From: Sapria himalayana
Lineage: Eukaryota; Streptophyta; Magnoliopsida; Malpighiales; Rafflesiaceae
Length of the DNA stretch: 64,000 nt
NCBI GenBank assembly: GCA_029783825.1
Contig: JAREIK010000500.1
Location: forward strand, 930,001 to 994,000
Reading direction: 5' to 3'
The translations under genes were made by a program, and so were the position numbers. Positions within the stretch are counted from its first letter, which is position 1; every line of letters starts with the position of its first letter. The notes beneath the pieces were generated by a model. That model had not been told where the DNA came from. It saw only the letters and a program-made list of their open reading frames with translations, and did no database searches. Below, in pieces: positions 38,736 through 50,060 of the stretch.

Positions 38736-39116
38736 TAGAGGTGTCAACTGGGCTGGGCTCGCCCGTCAGGCATGGGAATTTTCCATGTCTGGACCCGTGC
38801 TGTGCAGTGTCGAGGCCAACCGGGCCCGGTGTCGTGCCTGACCTGGCATAGTACGGTGGCCCTGGCACGGCCCGTCGGCACGAGTCATGTTCCACAGACT
38901 TGCACCCCACGACCAATGACCCACGTCCCTAGTCCTCACCTGAGAGACCGAGTCCTCACCCGCACCCCATCACCATGCCAGTGCCACGTCGGAAGAGAAA
39001 ACGGGTGGGCACAGGTCCAATCCAACCCGATCCACGATCCCGCCCGACCAGAATCTTCCCCCCCAATGGATAAAAAAAATTTGAAAAGCATCCGTTGGAT
39101 TTCGCCTCCAGCAGCT

Positions 39117-39155
39117 AGGGGGCAGAATCCGATAACCCTTATGATTCTGCCCCCT
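39117..39155 (+). promoter_or_regulatory. Conserved stem-loop upstream of hAT-1 promoter
   Basis: Perfect 13-bp inverted repeat AGGGGGCAGAATC / GATTCTGCCCCCT with a 13-nt loop. The same structure with the same loop length is at 57736-57774 in the intact element, and a degraded one lies near 58515-58550 in relic l. It is about 90 bp upstream of the TATA-like sequence. Confidence 0.7.
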
Positions 39156-39580
39156 AAAATACTATAAAAAATTAAAAAAACAAAAAAAATACTTTTTAAA
39201 AAAAATTATTTTCTTTAATATATAAAATCTCCCTCACCTCTCTATAACATTTATGTTTTTCATAAATATTTATTCTCAAATCTCACCTTCTCACTCTCTC
39301 AAAACTCTTGCTCTTCTCTCTCTCGGGACTCGAGATTTTGTCATTTGGCTCGGCTTTTTGGGACTCTCAACTCGGGTTTGGAATTTTGTACTAGATTGTG
39401 GTGCACCGTGCATATGATCTACCTTACTGCTTTACCAGGTATTTTATTTTAAGTTTTTTTTTAATCTCTCTCTCTCTCGCTCTCTCTCTAGTCGCTCTTT
39501 CTAATCCTAAAATAGTAAAATCTAAAATCTATCATCTAGTCTTAACCTCCTGTGTCCTATTTAACAAAAATCCTAAAAAA

Positions 39581-41671
39581 ATGATAAATACTAATGAAAC
39601 ATATTTAAATTTAGAAAATAAAAATCTTACACAGAGGTCCATGACTGTTGAAACTTTGGTTTTTTCAGTCATCTCAACCTAAACTTCTAAAAAAAATAGG
39701 ACTTCTGTAGTTTGGACTCATTTTAATATAATAAACCAAAAAAATATTAGATGTGAGGAAGAAGAAATGACACAGTACAAATATTCTATGGAAAATTTAA
39801 CTTGTAAGAGTTCGTTTGGAACTGGGTACCTTAAGAGGCATGCCGAATTATGCACCAAAAACACTATGCATTAGATTCTAGGCAAACCTAACTTAGCACT
39901 GTATTTTTTGAGACTGGATCGAGTTAAGTCTCAAAGTTTACTCCCTTCATATACCACAACGAGTTGGGTAGGGACGACATAGCCAAACTTATCACATTGA
40001 TGGGTCTTCCGATCAGATTTTCAGAAGATCCAAGGGTAACGCGCATAATGTAGACATATTTTCAGCCTGTTTATCGTAGGATTCCTAGGTCCACACATAT
40101 GAATGACATACTAAAATTGTATAAGTTAAAAAAATAAAAAATAATTAATGAATTTATGGCATATAGTGGAGTGATGTCCGTGATATCCAATATCTGGATA
40201 AGTCACGATGAATCATCTTATGCATGTCTCACCAGCCACTATGTAGATTTTAACTGGACAATGAATAAAATAATTTTAGGATTCTCTGAGATTCTCTATC
40301 CTTGTGATGACCCGATCATTTTTGAGTGTATGATAAAAATCTTTAGAGAATATAAAATTTAAAATAAAATTTTTAGTATCACATTCGATAACGCATCTAA
40401 TAATGGACTAGCGATTAATATGTTTGTTAGGAATATTAGAGATACACCATTAGGAGAGATTTTTTATGTCAGATGTATGTGTCACGTGATTAACCTGATT
40501 GTACAAGCAGGTATGAAGGTGTGTTTCTTCGCGTTGAATAATATACGTAATGCATAAAATATATTCGTATTCCTCCCAGACAACAAGAGTTTGATAGTCT
40601 CTGCTTGTCTGCGAATCTTAAGAAGAAATTTCAATTGGATGTGAGATACCGTTGGAATTACAGGTACCTGATGTTGGAGTCAAATGTTGGATACGAATAC
40701 GTGATATCTGACTACGTCAATAGTAAGAGTGACGAACTTATTATTGACGACACTGACTGGGCTTCAGGAATTTTATTTATAAAATTCTTGAAGATTTTTT
40801 ATGACACGACGAACATGTGTTTGTCGGTTTATTCTCCCACGACTTGCATTGCACTCAGGTGCATATGCAATATTAGTAGCATGTTTAGGAAATATTGAGC
40901 TGACTCGATACTTAGCCATATGGTTATAGAGATGAAAACTAAGTACTTAAAGTACTGATCTACCGTTCTATTTCTTTATTGTTTCGCTGCATGCATGAAC
41001 CCTAGGGTTAAGGTGGAATGGGTAGATAACACCCTGACTTACATTTCCTCATGCTTGAACCTGGAAGACCCACCTGAAGGGTTTATTCACGAGAAGTTGA
41101 CTGACCTATTCACATACTACAATATTAGATATGGTGGTAGTAGTAGTGAGACTGTGATTACGGACATGAATACTTTTTTTTGAGATGATAATTTTTTCAT
41201 TTAGTTAACGAGGGGAAAACGATGAGGTGGATCATCATATAGGAGCGAGCTTTCTCGGTATTTAGATACCGATTACTACTCAATCTCATCACATTCTGAT
41301 ACTAAGAATCTTAATATATTATAGTGGTGGAAATCAGATAAGTCCATCTTTCTCGTGCTATCTAGGATGACACGGGATCTACCGACTTCTCTGGTGTTGA
41401 GCGTAGCATCGGAGTCTATTTTTTTTGTAGTAGTGAATGTGATTTCGGATAAAATATCGAGATTATTTTTAGATATTATTGAGGCATTGGCCTATTTGAA
41501 GGATTGAGTGGATTCGAGATTTAGCATCCAAGATCGTGCTGGAGCAGGGATAGGGACTGCATCCGCATCTATTATGAAAGCAGATGAGTTGATTGCTGAT
41601 GATATGATCCATATGATAGTGATCTTAATGTTGTGGTTGATGATGCTCATGATATGCCAATTGATGATTGA
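39581..41671 (+). pseudogene. hAT-1 transposase pseudogene (in g)
   Basis: Collinear with the intact 707-residue transposase from ATG (39581) to a stop in the same place (41669-41671); 2,091 bp against 2,124. Long open pieces remain. One, at 40156-40362, matches the ISHDESSYACLTSHYVD region. Another, at 40605-40898, covers RYRWNYRYLMLES through to CICNISSMF. The third, at 40995-41183, contains GFIHEKLTDLFTYY. Lesions include in-frame stops at about 40054 and 40361 (both where the intact copy has CAG or CAA), loss of CAG/TGG codons elsewhere and small frameshifts. The dimerisation region near 41330-41500 is recognisable but broken. No protein can be made. Confidence 0.9.
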
Positions 41672-41968
41672 CGTGGTTGCCGGTTTCTCCTGCCCGTTGC
41701 TAGACACCAGTTGCCAATGCCACGTCACGCCAGTACCAAAGTTTTAAAAGGCGAAAGCGTAAGGCGAGGTGTTTTTGTATTTGTGAGGTGAGGCGTAAGC
41801 CTCGAGGCGTTGAGGCGTAAGCTTTTTGAACCTCACAATATATAATTAATTAATATTTTAAAATATATAAAATAAAATAAAATAACATAAATAAAAACAT
41901 GAAAATAATTCTTTAGGATTATTTAAAAACATAACCAAGTCATGAAATAAGAAGTAGAGTAAATTGTT

Positions 41969-44472
41969 TTAATTTAAATCTTCCTCTCCAAGGTCATCAT
42001 CATCCTCATCCAATTTATTAAAAGTATGAAAATGTCCACTATCATGTAATCCCATTTCATGTAAATCTTCATCTTCATTAATTGGTGTCAAATTGAACTC
42101 ATTCTCTTTGCCTTTGCCTCCACTTGTACCTAGTATAAATTATTAATGAAGTATAAATATTATAAGTTTTTTTATTAAATTTAATCAAATTTATGACTTC
42201 AATTTTTGAGTACTTACTTGGTACTTCGTTATGTTTCCTTTTGTAGGAATGTGAAGAAATCATGTGATCCGATGATGCTTGAGTCTGTTGGGAGTTGGAT
42301 GACACAACTCTAATAGCATCGATATTGAATAACTCATCATCTTGAAGCCATCAAAGATCAAGGGGGAGGAGGGGATCTTCTTTCTCCGCAATCCATTCAT
42401 CATCCGAATCAATCTCCTCTACCAAAATCGGATCAACATTTTGCTTCCTTTGTAGACTTCGTTCTCTCAATCTAGTGTTGTACCTTACATACACTAGAGC
42501 ATTCAACCTTTGATGTTCAAGTCTATTTCTTTTTTTGTATGTATCTACAAATAATAAAATAAAAAAATTTATATGTTAAAATGAAATAAAGTTCTCTAAC
42601 ATTGAAATAGAAATATATGTATAAAAGTTTACAAAAATAGAAATATTACCGATTCAAACGTACTCCAATTTCTTTCACATCCCGAAGCACTGCAAGTAAG
42701 GCTAAGGACTCGAATAGCAAACTTTTGCAATTCTGGTGTTAAACCCCCAAAACGCATCCACCAACTTGTAGGACTTCTTAATGTTCTAGAATCAATTGCA
42801 ATACGACTCCCAAATTCACCCATTGCTTGATCAAATGAGTCCAATTGAATGTCAGCTTTTAAACGTTCTTGATAATCCAACATCCTATCCATGCATTCAA
42901 ATAATCCCTTCCTCACCTTATTAACATTAGAGAACTTATCCCCATACCGCAATTGAGGATTAAGATAGTAACCTGCTGCATGTAAAGGTCGATGATGTTG
43001 CGGAGTCCATCTTGGATCAATTTTCCTCCAAATTGGGCCATATTTTCTCTCCACTCCCCCACAATTAAATGCAATCTTCTCCTTAGCCGAATCTATCAGC
43101 TCATAAATATAACCCATGGCTGGTCTTTCCTCTGAATCAACCTCTCTCAAGACACTAACTAATGGAACAGCAGTCTTTATGCAAAAAGCAACATGAGACC
43201 AAAAATTTGGATCAAACAACACTGTACTTCGAGCTTTCACGCCTTCTATCTTTTTAGCCCATTTGCTTGAACACCATTTTTCTGAGGAGAACATTGCTAT
43301 AAGAGCTTGCTTTTGCTTATAAAGGCTTTGAAGAGTAAGAAATGAAGTAGCAAACCGTGTAATTGCTGGACGAAGAAGTTCATAATTTTTTGTAAATGTT
43401 CTCATCAAGCTAAGAACCCAAGTATGCCCATATATGAACTTCACTACTTGCCTAGCCCGAGCAAGTGTAGTAGCATGAACATTGACCTTTCCAATATCTT
43501 CCAACATCAAATCAATACAATGTGCAGCACAAGGAGTCCACCACAATTTTCTCATTTTTTCCATAAGCCTCATTCCAGCATTTACATAATTAGAAGCATT
43601 ATCAGTAATGACTTGCACAACATTCTCCTCCCCAATTTCTTCAACCACGTCATCAAGATATTTGAAATCAATTCTCCATTTTTTATTGTATCAGAAGCAT
43701 CAATTGATTTCATAAACCAAGTGCTAGCAGGACTATTCACCAAAAAATTGATAAGACACCTACTCTTTTCATCTGTCCAACCATCAGACATAATTGAACA
43801 TCCATATTATTTCCAAGATTTTTTGTGATCTTCCATAATGATACTTAGGTCATTCACATCTTCTTTAAGAATCCATGTCCTCAATTCGTGCATAGATGGA
43901 GGCTTAAAACCGGGCCCAAAATTTGCAACTGCATCAATCATAGGAATCCAATAAGGATCATTCACAATGTTGAATGAGAGACCTTTTGAATACATAAACC
44001 TACCAATTTTTCTACACACTTCATTCCTTTCTTCTTGCTTCCACATTGAATTCAAAGTACTTTGATGAGGTTGTGAAGTGGTAAATTTATTCATTGGTCC
44101 CATAGGAATAGGTTCCCCACTCCCACTCCCACTCCCACTTTCACTCCCTAAGACACCTATTGTTTTGGACAAAGCACTCTCATGCATTGAAGTTGGACCC
44201 ATACTAATTTCTTGGAGCAATTCATTTCTTTTAATTTTTTGATCCTTAAAATTGGCCAATGCTTCTTTGCATTCCAATCTAACATTTTCACTAACTTTGG
44301 GGCACGATTTCATACCATGATGAGTTCCGGCTAAGTGATGCTTGAGTCTATTCACCCCTCCCGCATATCTTTGATTGCAAAATTTACATCTCAAATATTG
44401 CTCCCCAGAAATTTCAATAACATATTTTCACACAAAATCTCTTCTTGAATTTTTTGAATTGGAGGAACTCAT
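41969..44472 (-). pseudogene. hAT-2 transposase (BED/DUF659/hAT dimerisation), disrupted
   Basis: Putative start ATG at 44472. The BED finger (44300-44420) has CKFC and HHLAGTH ligands, followed by a DUF659 domain (43580-44000). The catalytic-type acidic blocks are MSDGWTD (43772-43792) and VITDNASN, followed by CAAHCIDLML. The C-terminal block is SGCERNWSTFE (42650-42690). The gene has introns: after NWSTFE the frame resumes at about 42540 (RNRLEHQRLNALVYVRYN), and a last exon (about 41969-42125) ends in an acidic tail with stop at 41969-41971. Lesions: TGA for Trp in the finger region near 44430; TAA for Lys at 43807-43809; a frameshift at about 43650; and a TGA near 42350. Otherwise conserved, so inactivated fairly recently. 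Confidence 0.88.
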
Positions 44473-44863
44473 TCTAAAAAAAACACTAATAATAATATTC
44501 ACATTTCTATATAACAATATAATTGGCTAAAAAATAATAACAAGACATAATTGAAAGGAATTTAAAAATAAAATTCAGAATTTAATTGGTTTAAATTTTA
44601 AAAAGCCAATATTTTTTTAGAGGAATTTAAAATGAAATTGAGAATTTAATTCGTTTAAATTTTAAAAAGTCAATATTTTTTTTAGAGGAATTTAAAAAAA
44701 AATCGGAAGGCTGTTTAAGGCTGTTTGAATTTTTTTTTTTTAAAAAGATGATTGATAAGTTGAAGCTGAAGCTCCAATTACCTTAAATAAAAAAAAAATT
44801 AAGAATAAAAGAGATTGGATGAATCTCTTTTAAATTATTTAACAAAAAAAATAGACAAAAAAA

Positions 44864-45140
44864 TTCGAAGGGGGGGGGGTGGAATCTGGATTTCGAAGGG
44901 GGTGGGGGTGGAATCTGGATTTCGAAGGGGGGGTGGGGGTGGAATCTGGATTTCGAAGGGGGGGGGGGGGTGGAATCGGGATTTCGAAGGGGGGGGGGGG
45001 GTGGAATCGGGATTTCGAAGGGGGGGGGGTGGAATCGGGATTTCGAAGGGGGGGGGTGGTATCGGGATTTCGAAGGGGGGGGGGATCGGGATTTCGAAGG
45101 AGGGGGATCGGGATTTCGAAGGAGGGGGATCGGGAGGTCG
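44864..45140. repeat. G-rich minisatellite, ten units of TTCGAAGGn…TGGAATCGGGA
   Basis: Ten tandem units of about 22-32 bp, each TTCGAA followed by a G run of 5-13 (sometimes split by T or A), then GTGGAATC(G/T)GGAT or a shortened form. The G runs lie on the + strand, opposite to the transposase coding strand, in the presumed promoter/leader of hAT-2. Glycine/arginine-rich or proline-rich open frames over it are artefacts. Confidence 0.95.
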
Positions 45141-46197
45141 CCGAGGGGGGGAGGAATCGGGAGAGAAGACATACCTGGAAATCGGGATTTCGTGCATAAA
45201 TGGGTCGCCGCTTGAGATAGGGTTTCGGGTTTGAGCTTTTCTACTTTTCTCCCCAATCAATTTTCGAGCTTTCGATTTAGTTTGAGAAAGCTTTTGATTT
45301 AGTTATCCATTTCATGTGTTACGCTTTTCTTCCGACACCTCAACGCGTTTTTCCGCTGCCTCGCCCTGAGGCGCGCCTGAAAACCGCCTTTGAATACAGT
45401 GGCCAGTACGCCATGCCACATTCAATTTGTCATAGTCACTTGATTTTGATTTTTGATGTCTCACGGTCACTGACATAGTTGATGATTTTTATGATTTATT
45501 CTTAATTCTGCTTTTTGATTTTGTTGTTTTATTTTTTATTGATTGTACGTTTTTTTTACGTTACGTTGAAACTTGTATTTACTTTGGTTTGGTATCTATT
45601 GGCCGATTGGTCATTTGGTTTGCTTTTGTTTTTTTTGACTTTGTAATTTTTTATTTAATTTATTTTTGTGTTTAAAATTTTCATTTAAAAATTAAAACTT
45701 TATAATTTAATTCAAATAAATTAAAATATAAATTTATTAATAATTTATAAAAAAAATTTAAATTTTATTAATATTTTCAAGTTACAAAATTTTAATAATT
45801 TTTAATTTATCAATTTAAATTTTAAACTTTGTAATTTATGTATATTATATTTTTAATAAAAAAATTTTAACTTTGTAATTTATTAAATTTTTAATAATTT
45901 TCAATTTTCATGTTACAAATTTAATATTTTATACATTATCTTTATATAATATAATATATATTTTATATAAAGTTTAATACATTACTTTAAAATTTTAATA
46001 AAAAATTTATTTTTTATTAAACCAGGCTCGTACGGGCCTGACCCAGCATGACACTTTAACCGGCGGGCCGTGCCGGGCCAGGCACGACACGCTACAGTAA
46101 CCGTGTCGTGCCTGGCCCGGCACGAAAGCATGGGCGTGCTAATAAAAAATGGGTCGGGCTAGCCCGGCACGTCCCGTTTGATACCTCTAATCTCACA

Positions 46198-46794
46198 TTT
46201 ACTATGTGCGATAAGTATTGATGGGCACTATGTTGATGCTTGATATTGTGTGTGGTGATGTGAGAAGTATGTTCTGAAATATTTTTAATGATATATGATT
46301 TTAATTGTTATTTATTTTATCAATCGGAAGTCATCTCTAGTTGTTTCGTTTCATATATCTTTTCAAATCTAATATTCTCAAGAGATTTTATTTATGTTAT
46401 TTTTCAAAAAATTTAGATATATTTATTTTGTTCTCGATCAATCTCCAAGATATGACAAGTTAACATTTAGGATTTTGAGATATATATTTCTTTGATACTC
46501 GGGTATTTAAAAAGGATATAAATATTATTTTTTAGAAATTAATATAATTTTAATAAGTATAAATATTTTTTTCAACCCAAACTTATTTTTCAATGAGCCT
46601 AGGAAGAGTGTAGCTCTAGTAGACAAGGTTATCCATCAACTATATATGAGTATGTTGGTAGTCAGTAATATGTTACTATCAATAAGACATCATATTTATT
46701 AATAAATTCAGATTATATTGATTCTGATGAAAGTGAAGTGTCTTGGTGAGATCTCTTTTAGGCCCATATGATGTAATAATCAACAATTCTTCAC
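46198..46794. other. Unassigned intronic AT-rich stretch
   Basis: No recognisable feature other than weak, broken coding-like words near 46560-46740 that I cannot assign. Confidence 0.35.
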
Positions 46795-46867
46795 TAATGT
46801 AAACTTAAATTAAGTTGTTTACTAGCATACAGTATGCTAGTAAACAACTTAATATAAGTTTACATTA
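46795..46867. repeat. 73-bp near-perfect palindrome
   Basis: Arms 46795-46830 and 46832-46867 are 36 nt each with a single mismatch and a 1-nt centre. The core is ACTAGCATAC A GTATGCTAGT. It could be a minimal foldback transposon or the footprint of an aberrant repair event; it lies 12 bp from the duplicated hAT-1 end. Confidence 0.9.
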
Positions 46868-46878
46868 TATGACTTAGA

Positions 46879-47063
46879 ATATCTGCCTACTGAGGTAGAG
46901 GTGTCAATTGGGTTTTGCCGTGCTGGTAAGGCCTGATTTTTTTGGCTTAGAATTCATATTCATAGAGAGATACATACTTATATTAATCATATTAGATATC
47001 TGCCTACTGAGGTAGAGGTGTCAATTGGGTTTTGCCGTGCTGGTAAGGCCTGATTTTTTTGGC
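46879..47063. repeat. 68-bp direct duplication spanning TSD and hAT-1 left end
   Basis: 46879-46946 and 46996-47063 are identical. Each contains flank sequence, the TSD TACTGAGG and the first 51 bp of element h. The two copies are separated by 49 bp of unrelated AT-rich sequence. Confidence 0.93.
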
Positions 47064-47711
47064 CCACTCTGGCCACATGGCCGTGCCATGTACGACACTA
47101 TTAAAATTATATGCCTTGTCAGGCATGACATGGTGCGCAGTTCACATGACCAGCACGATTGTGTCGTCCGTGCCATGCGTAAAAAAATAGCCACGTGGTT
47201 GACCAATTACAATTGGCCACATGACCATATTTTTTTAAAAAAATTGACTGCTCCATTATGGAGCAGTTGAATTATAAAAAGTGTAAAATGACCCGAATGA
47301 CTGCATGATGAGGATCTCATCAGGCGGTTACTCGGGCTGGTTTATTGTGCCATCAGGCTAGGCACATAGGTCGTACCTGACTCGCACGAGACATGATTCA
47401 TGCTGATCCAGCATGAGGCATGGTTCATGTTAGTCCAGCATGAGGCATGGTTCATGTTGGCCCAGCATGAGGCATGATTCATGTCGGCCCAACATGAGCA
47501 TGGTTCATGCTAGCCCAGCATGTGGCACGGTTCATGCTGACCCAACATGAGGCATGATTCATGTTGGTCCAAAACTGCATGGAGCCAGCCAAAGGGCAAC
47601 CCTGCCAGGCCTAAGGCATGATTGCAGACCACTCCATGTTGTGCCATGCACTATTCAATTGGGCTGGGCCCAGGGCCGTTCCTGGGCTGCCCGACCCATT
47701 TGACACCTCTA
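47013..47711. mobile_element. Non-autonomous hAT-1 element (h), 699 bp, perfect TSD
   Basis: Left end TAGAGGTGTCAATTGGG, right end CCCATTTGACACCTCTA; flanks TACTGAGG at 47005-47012 and 47712-47719 are identical. Internally, 47395-47570 holds about six tandem copies of a 31-bp unit ('catgaggcatg(g/a)ttcatg(c/t)t(g/a)g(c/t)cca'). A 'ccacgtggttgaccaattacaattggccacatga' block links it to elements o and k as one subfamily. No transposase. Confidence 0.92.
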
Positions 47712-47719
47712 TACTGAGG

Positions 47720-48294
47720 AGCCAGATAATTTTGTAACTATTCATTTTGATCTTGATCTTTCTATCACTCCATAAATAACAAATAAAATATATTCAATAC
47801 TCAATTTCATATGTTTTGTCATGTTCTTATTTATTTATTTATTTTATTATTTCTGTTGATGACACCAGTAAACTTAAATTTTCTTATAAGGTATTATCTA
47901 ATCTAGAATATTGATAAGTCATGTTGGAAGAGATGCATGCACAATACGCTAATGAGACTTGAAAATTAGTTCATGAATTTAAAGAAAGTCTGTTGTTAGC
48001 CACTAGTAAGTATTTATTGTGAAGATAAGTTTAGATGAGAAAGTAGATCATTTCAATGTGAGAATTATAGTAATTAGATTCACTCAGATATTTAGTGAAT
48101 ACTATCAGGATGCATACTCTTCATTAGTAAAGTAAAATAATATTATATATTTTTATTTTCTTATTGCATCTTACATTTAAATGATAAATCAATTAGAAAT
48201 AAATAATATATTTCTTTATGATGACTTAGAGGTAGAAGTATATGTAGGGCTGTTTCTTGAGTTTCATGTAATTCATTCAGATATACTTTGTAGA
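47720..48294. other. Unassigned intronic stretch
   Basis: AT-rich, no recognisable feature. Confidence 0.4.
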
Positions 48295-48856
48295 TAGGGG
48301 TGTAACCTAGGTGAACCGAGCCGAATTATCAAAGGCTCAGTTTCTACTCAAAAAATTTTGGAAGGGCTTTGATTTAGCTCGGGTTTCTTTATTTTTAAAA
48401 ATTCAGGCTCGAGCTCGAGTTTGGCTCAAGCTCATCAAGATCGAACTCGGCTCGGGCCTCGGCCTTGTTCATTTAAAGCTCAGGTTCGTTCGTTTGTAAG
48501 CTTGATTATACACTCGTTTGCAAGCTTAGTAAAGAGCTCATTTGTGAGCTCGGTAAGGAGTTCATTTGTGAGCTCAGTAAGAAGTTTTTTATGAGCTTGT
48601 TTGAGTTTGTTTGTAAGTCTGTTCGCGAATATGTTCGTGAGCCTATTCGCAAACATGTTTGCGAGCTGGCAAACAAGTATGTTTGCAAACTTTTACGAGC
48701 CAAACTTAATGAAGCTTGGGTTTGGCTCATTTAACTTATCAGCCTAAAAATAAAGTTTGAGCTCAGCTCGTTTAACATAACAAATAAATTTAAATGAGCT
48801 TTTACCGAGTCGAGCTCCGAACAAATCACGAACCATTTGGTTCGGTTACACTTCTA
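48295..48856. mobile_element. Non-autonomous hAT-like element of a third family, 562 bp
   Basis: Ends TAGGGGTGTAACC and, inverted, TAGAAGTGTAACC. Flanks TTTGTAGA (48287-48294) and TTTATAGA (48857-48864) match 7 of 8. The interior is built from GAGCTCG/CTCGGCTCG and 'gttcgttcg/gtttgcaagc' direct and inverted words, giving many small hairpins. No coding capacity. Confidence 0.8.
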
Positions 48857-49199
48857 TTTATAGATTGTCAAATACATTCTACGATTTGAAAGTGTCACTT
48901 ACAGTCTAGTTTTGAGGTTTTGCGAGATTGAATTGGTGGTTAAAAAGCATTTTTTTGTAAATTTTCTAGCTATTAATTTGGTCGTGTGTTGATCAACTTT
49001 TTTTTAAGTTTAGTTTTTATTATATATACTCATTTACATCTTATAACAAACTTACTTTAAGATTTTGGAATAATATATTGTCTATAATTAAAATGATTAT
49101 ATATAGTTCATCCATTATAGTCTAATGGCATTATGAATATTTAAGTACTTTGAAAAACATATTGGAGATCGTGTAACTATCAAAAAGATACAAAAAATT

Positions 49200-50060
49200 A
49201 TTACATTTAGTACTAAAACAAGAGCAATAAAATATCTATGATGTTGGGTGTTATGTAAAATATATCATTAATTTTTTTCTTAGAATAATCAGAAAGTTTG
49301 TTGATACTTAGAATTATTTTAGATGATGTGACTTGTGACTTGTTGGAAAAAATTATGGATGTTTTCATATAATATATTTTTAATTTTGGTACCATCAAGT
49401 TTTTCAATCTTTATATCCTATTATTGGGAATACTCATATTTCATGTCTTATGAGATACTTATGTTAAGCTCCTCCTGATTAACACTAGCAAATGTCCCAA
49501 CATAATTGTAGTCTGATGAAAAATCAGAAAATGTTCTACTATTTTCCTTAAAACAAGATGCGCTAGTAGTTTTATATGCATGAGTATGTTTAGTTGTCAC
49601 TCTTTAAAAATATGTCCTTAAAAATATTTATTCTCAAATAACATCACATTCACATATTTATAATTATTCAAATGATATTTAGTGGGTACCATATATATAT
49701 TGTTTGAGTATTAGAGTACATGGAAAAGACATTTGATGACATGAGCAATCCACCTTTTTTTTATTAGGAGAGAGATTTTAAATGATACTAGTACACTTAA
49801 AAATTTTGATTGAAATGTGAAAAAAATTAATTTTCTAGAAACAAAAATTAATATGAGATATATTCTAAAAGAATATAAGATGATATTCAACTGATCAAAT
49901 TTTTAGCAATTAGTATTATCTACCCTCCATTAAAACGGCTTGGAACATTTCTATGAAATAAATTGTTAGTGTATGACATTTGGTGAATAATGTTATGTTC
50001 TTCAAGAAATAAGAAAATTTAAAATATATTATAAAATATTATGATTTATCAATATCTTAA
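49200..50060 (-). mobile_element. Ty1/copia relic, integrase-linker region
   Basis: On the minus strand, 49620-49760 reads HVIKCLFHVL…NYKYVNVMLFENKYF, matching the 'AVKCVFLGYS…DVTFFE' post-integrase block. Positions 49213-49407 give a degraded stretch beyond it. Stops throughout; no LTR seen. Confidence 0.6.

Larger units (their letters stand above)
41737..45401 (-). mobile_element. hAT-2 element nested in hAT-1 (3,665 bp)
   Basis: A different hAT family. Left end CAAAGTTTTAAAAGGCG; right end, read inward, CACTGTATTCAAAGGCG: 17-bp inverted repeats with 4 mismatches. A perfect 8-bp target duplication GCCAGTAC flanks it (41729-41736 and 45402-45409). Both subterminal regions carry many GAGGCG/AGGCGT words, probably transposase-binding repeats. 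It encodes a BED finger plus DUF659 plus dimerisation-type transposase on the minus strand, now disrupted. It landed in the 3' UTR of the older hAT-1 copy, in antisense. Confidence 0.93.
38736..46189 (+). mobile_element. hAT-1 element (g), decayed, containing nested hAT-2
   Basis: Left end TAGAGGTGTCAACTGGGC and right end GTCCCGTTTGATACCTCTA. Flanks ATCACACA (38728-38735) and ATCTCACA (46190-46197) match at 7 of 8 positions. After removing the nested element and one TSD copy (3,673 bp) the length is about 3,781 bp, almost exactly that of the intact copy (3,786 bp), so it is full length. Order on the + strand: GC arm, stem-loop (39117-39155), TATA-like box at about 39243, CT-rich leader, transposase pseudogene (39581-41671), interrupted 3' UTR, AT-rich tract (45640-46020), GC arm. 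It is in the same orientation as SNX1. Confidence 0.92.

Noticed and set aside
44783..45260. Proline-rich and glycine-rich open frames on both strands
   Set aside because: They arise from the G-rich minisatellite; all frames stay open because the unit lacks stops. No start context or homology supports a gene.
47395..47575. Possible CRISPR-like array of regularly spaced repeats
   Set aside because: Units are contiguous and degenerate with no unique spacers, and sit inside a plant hAT element.
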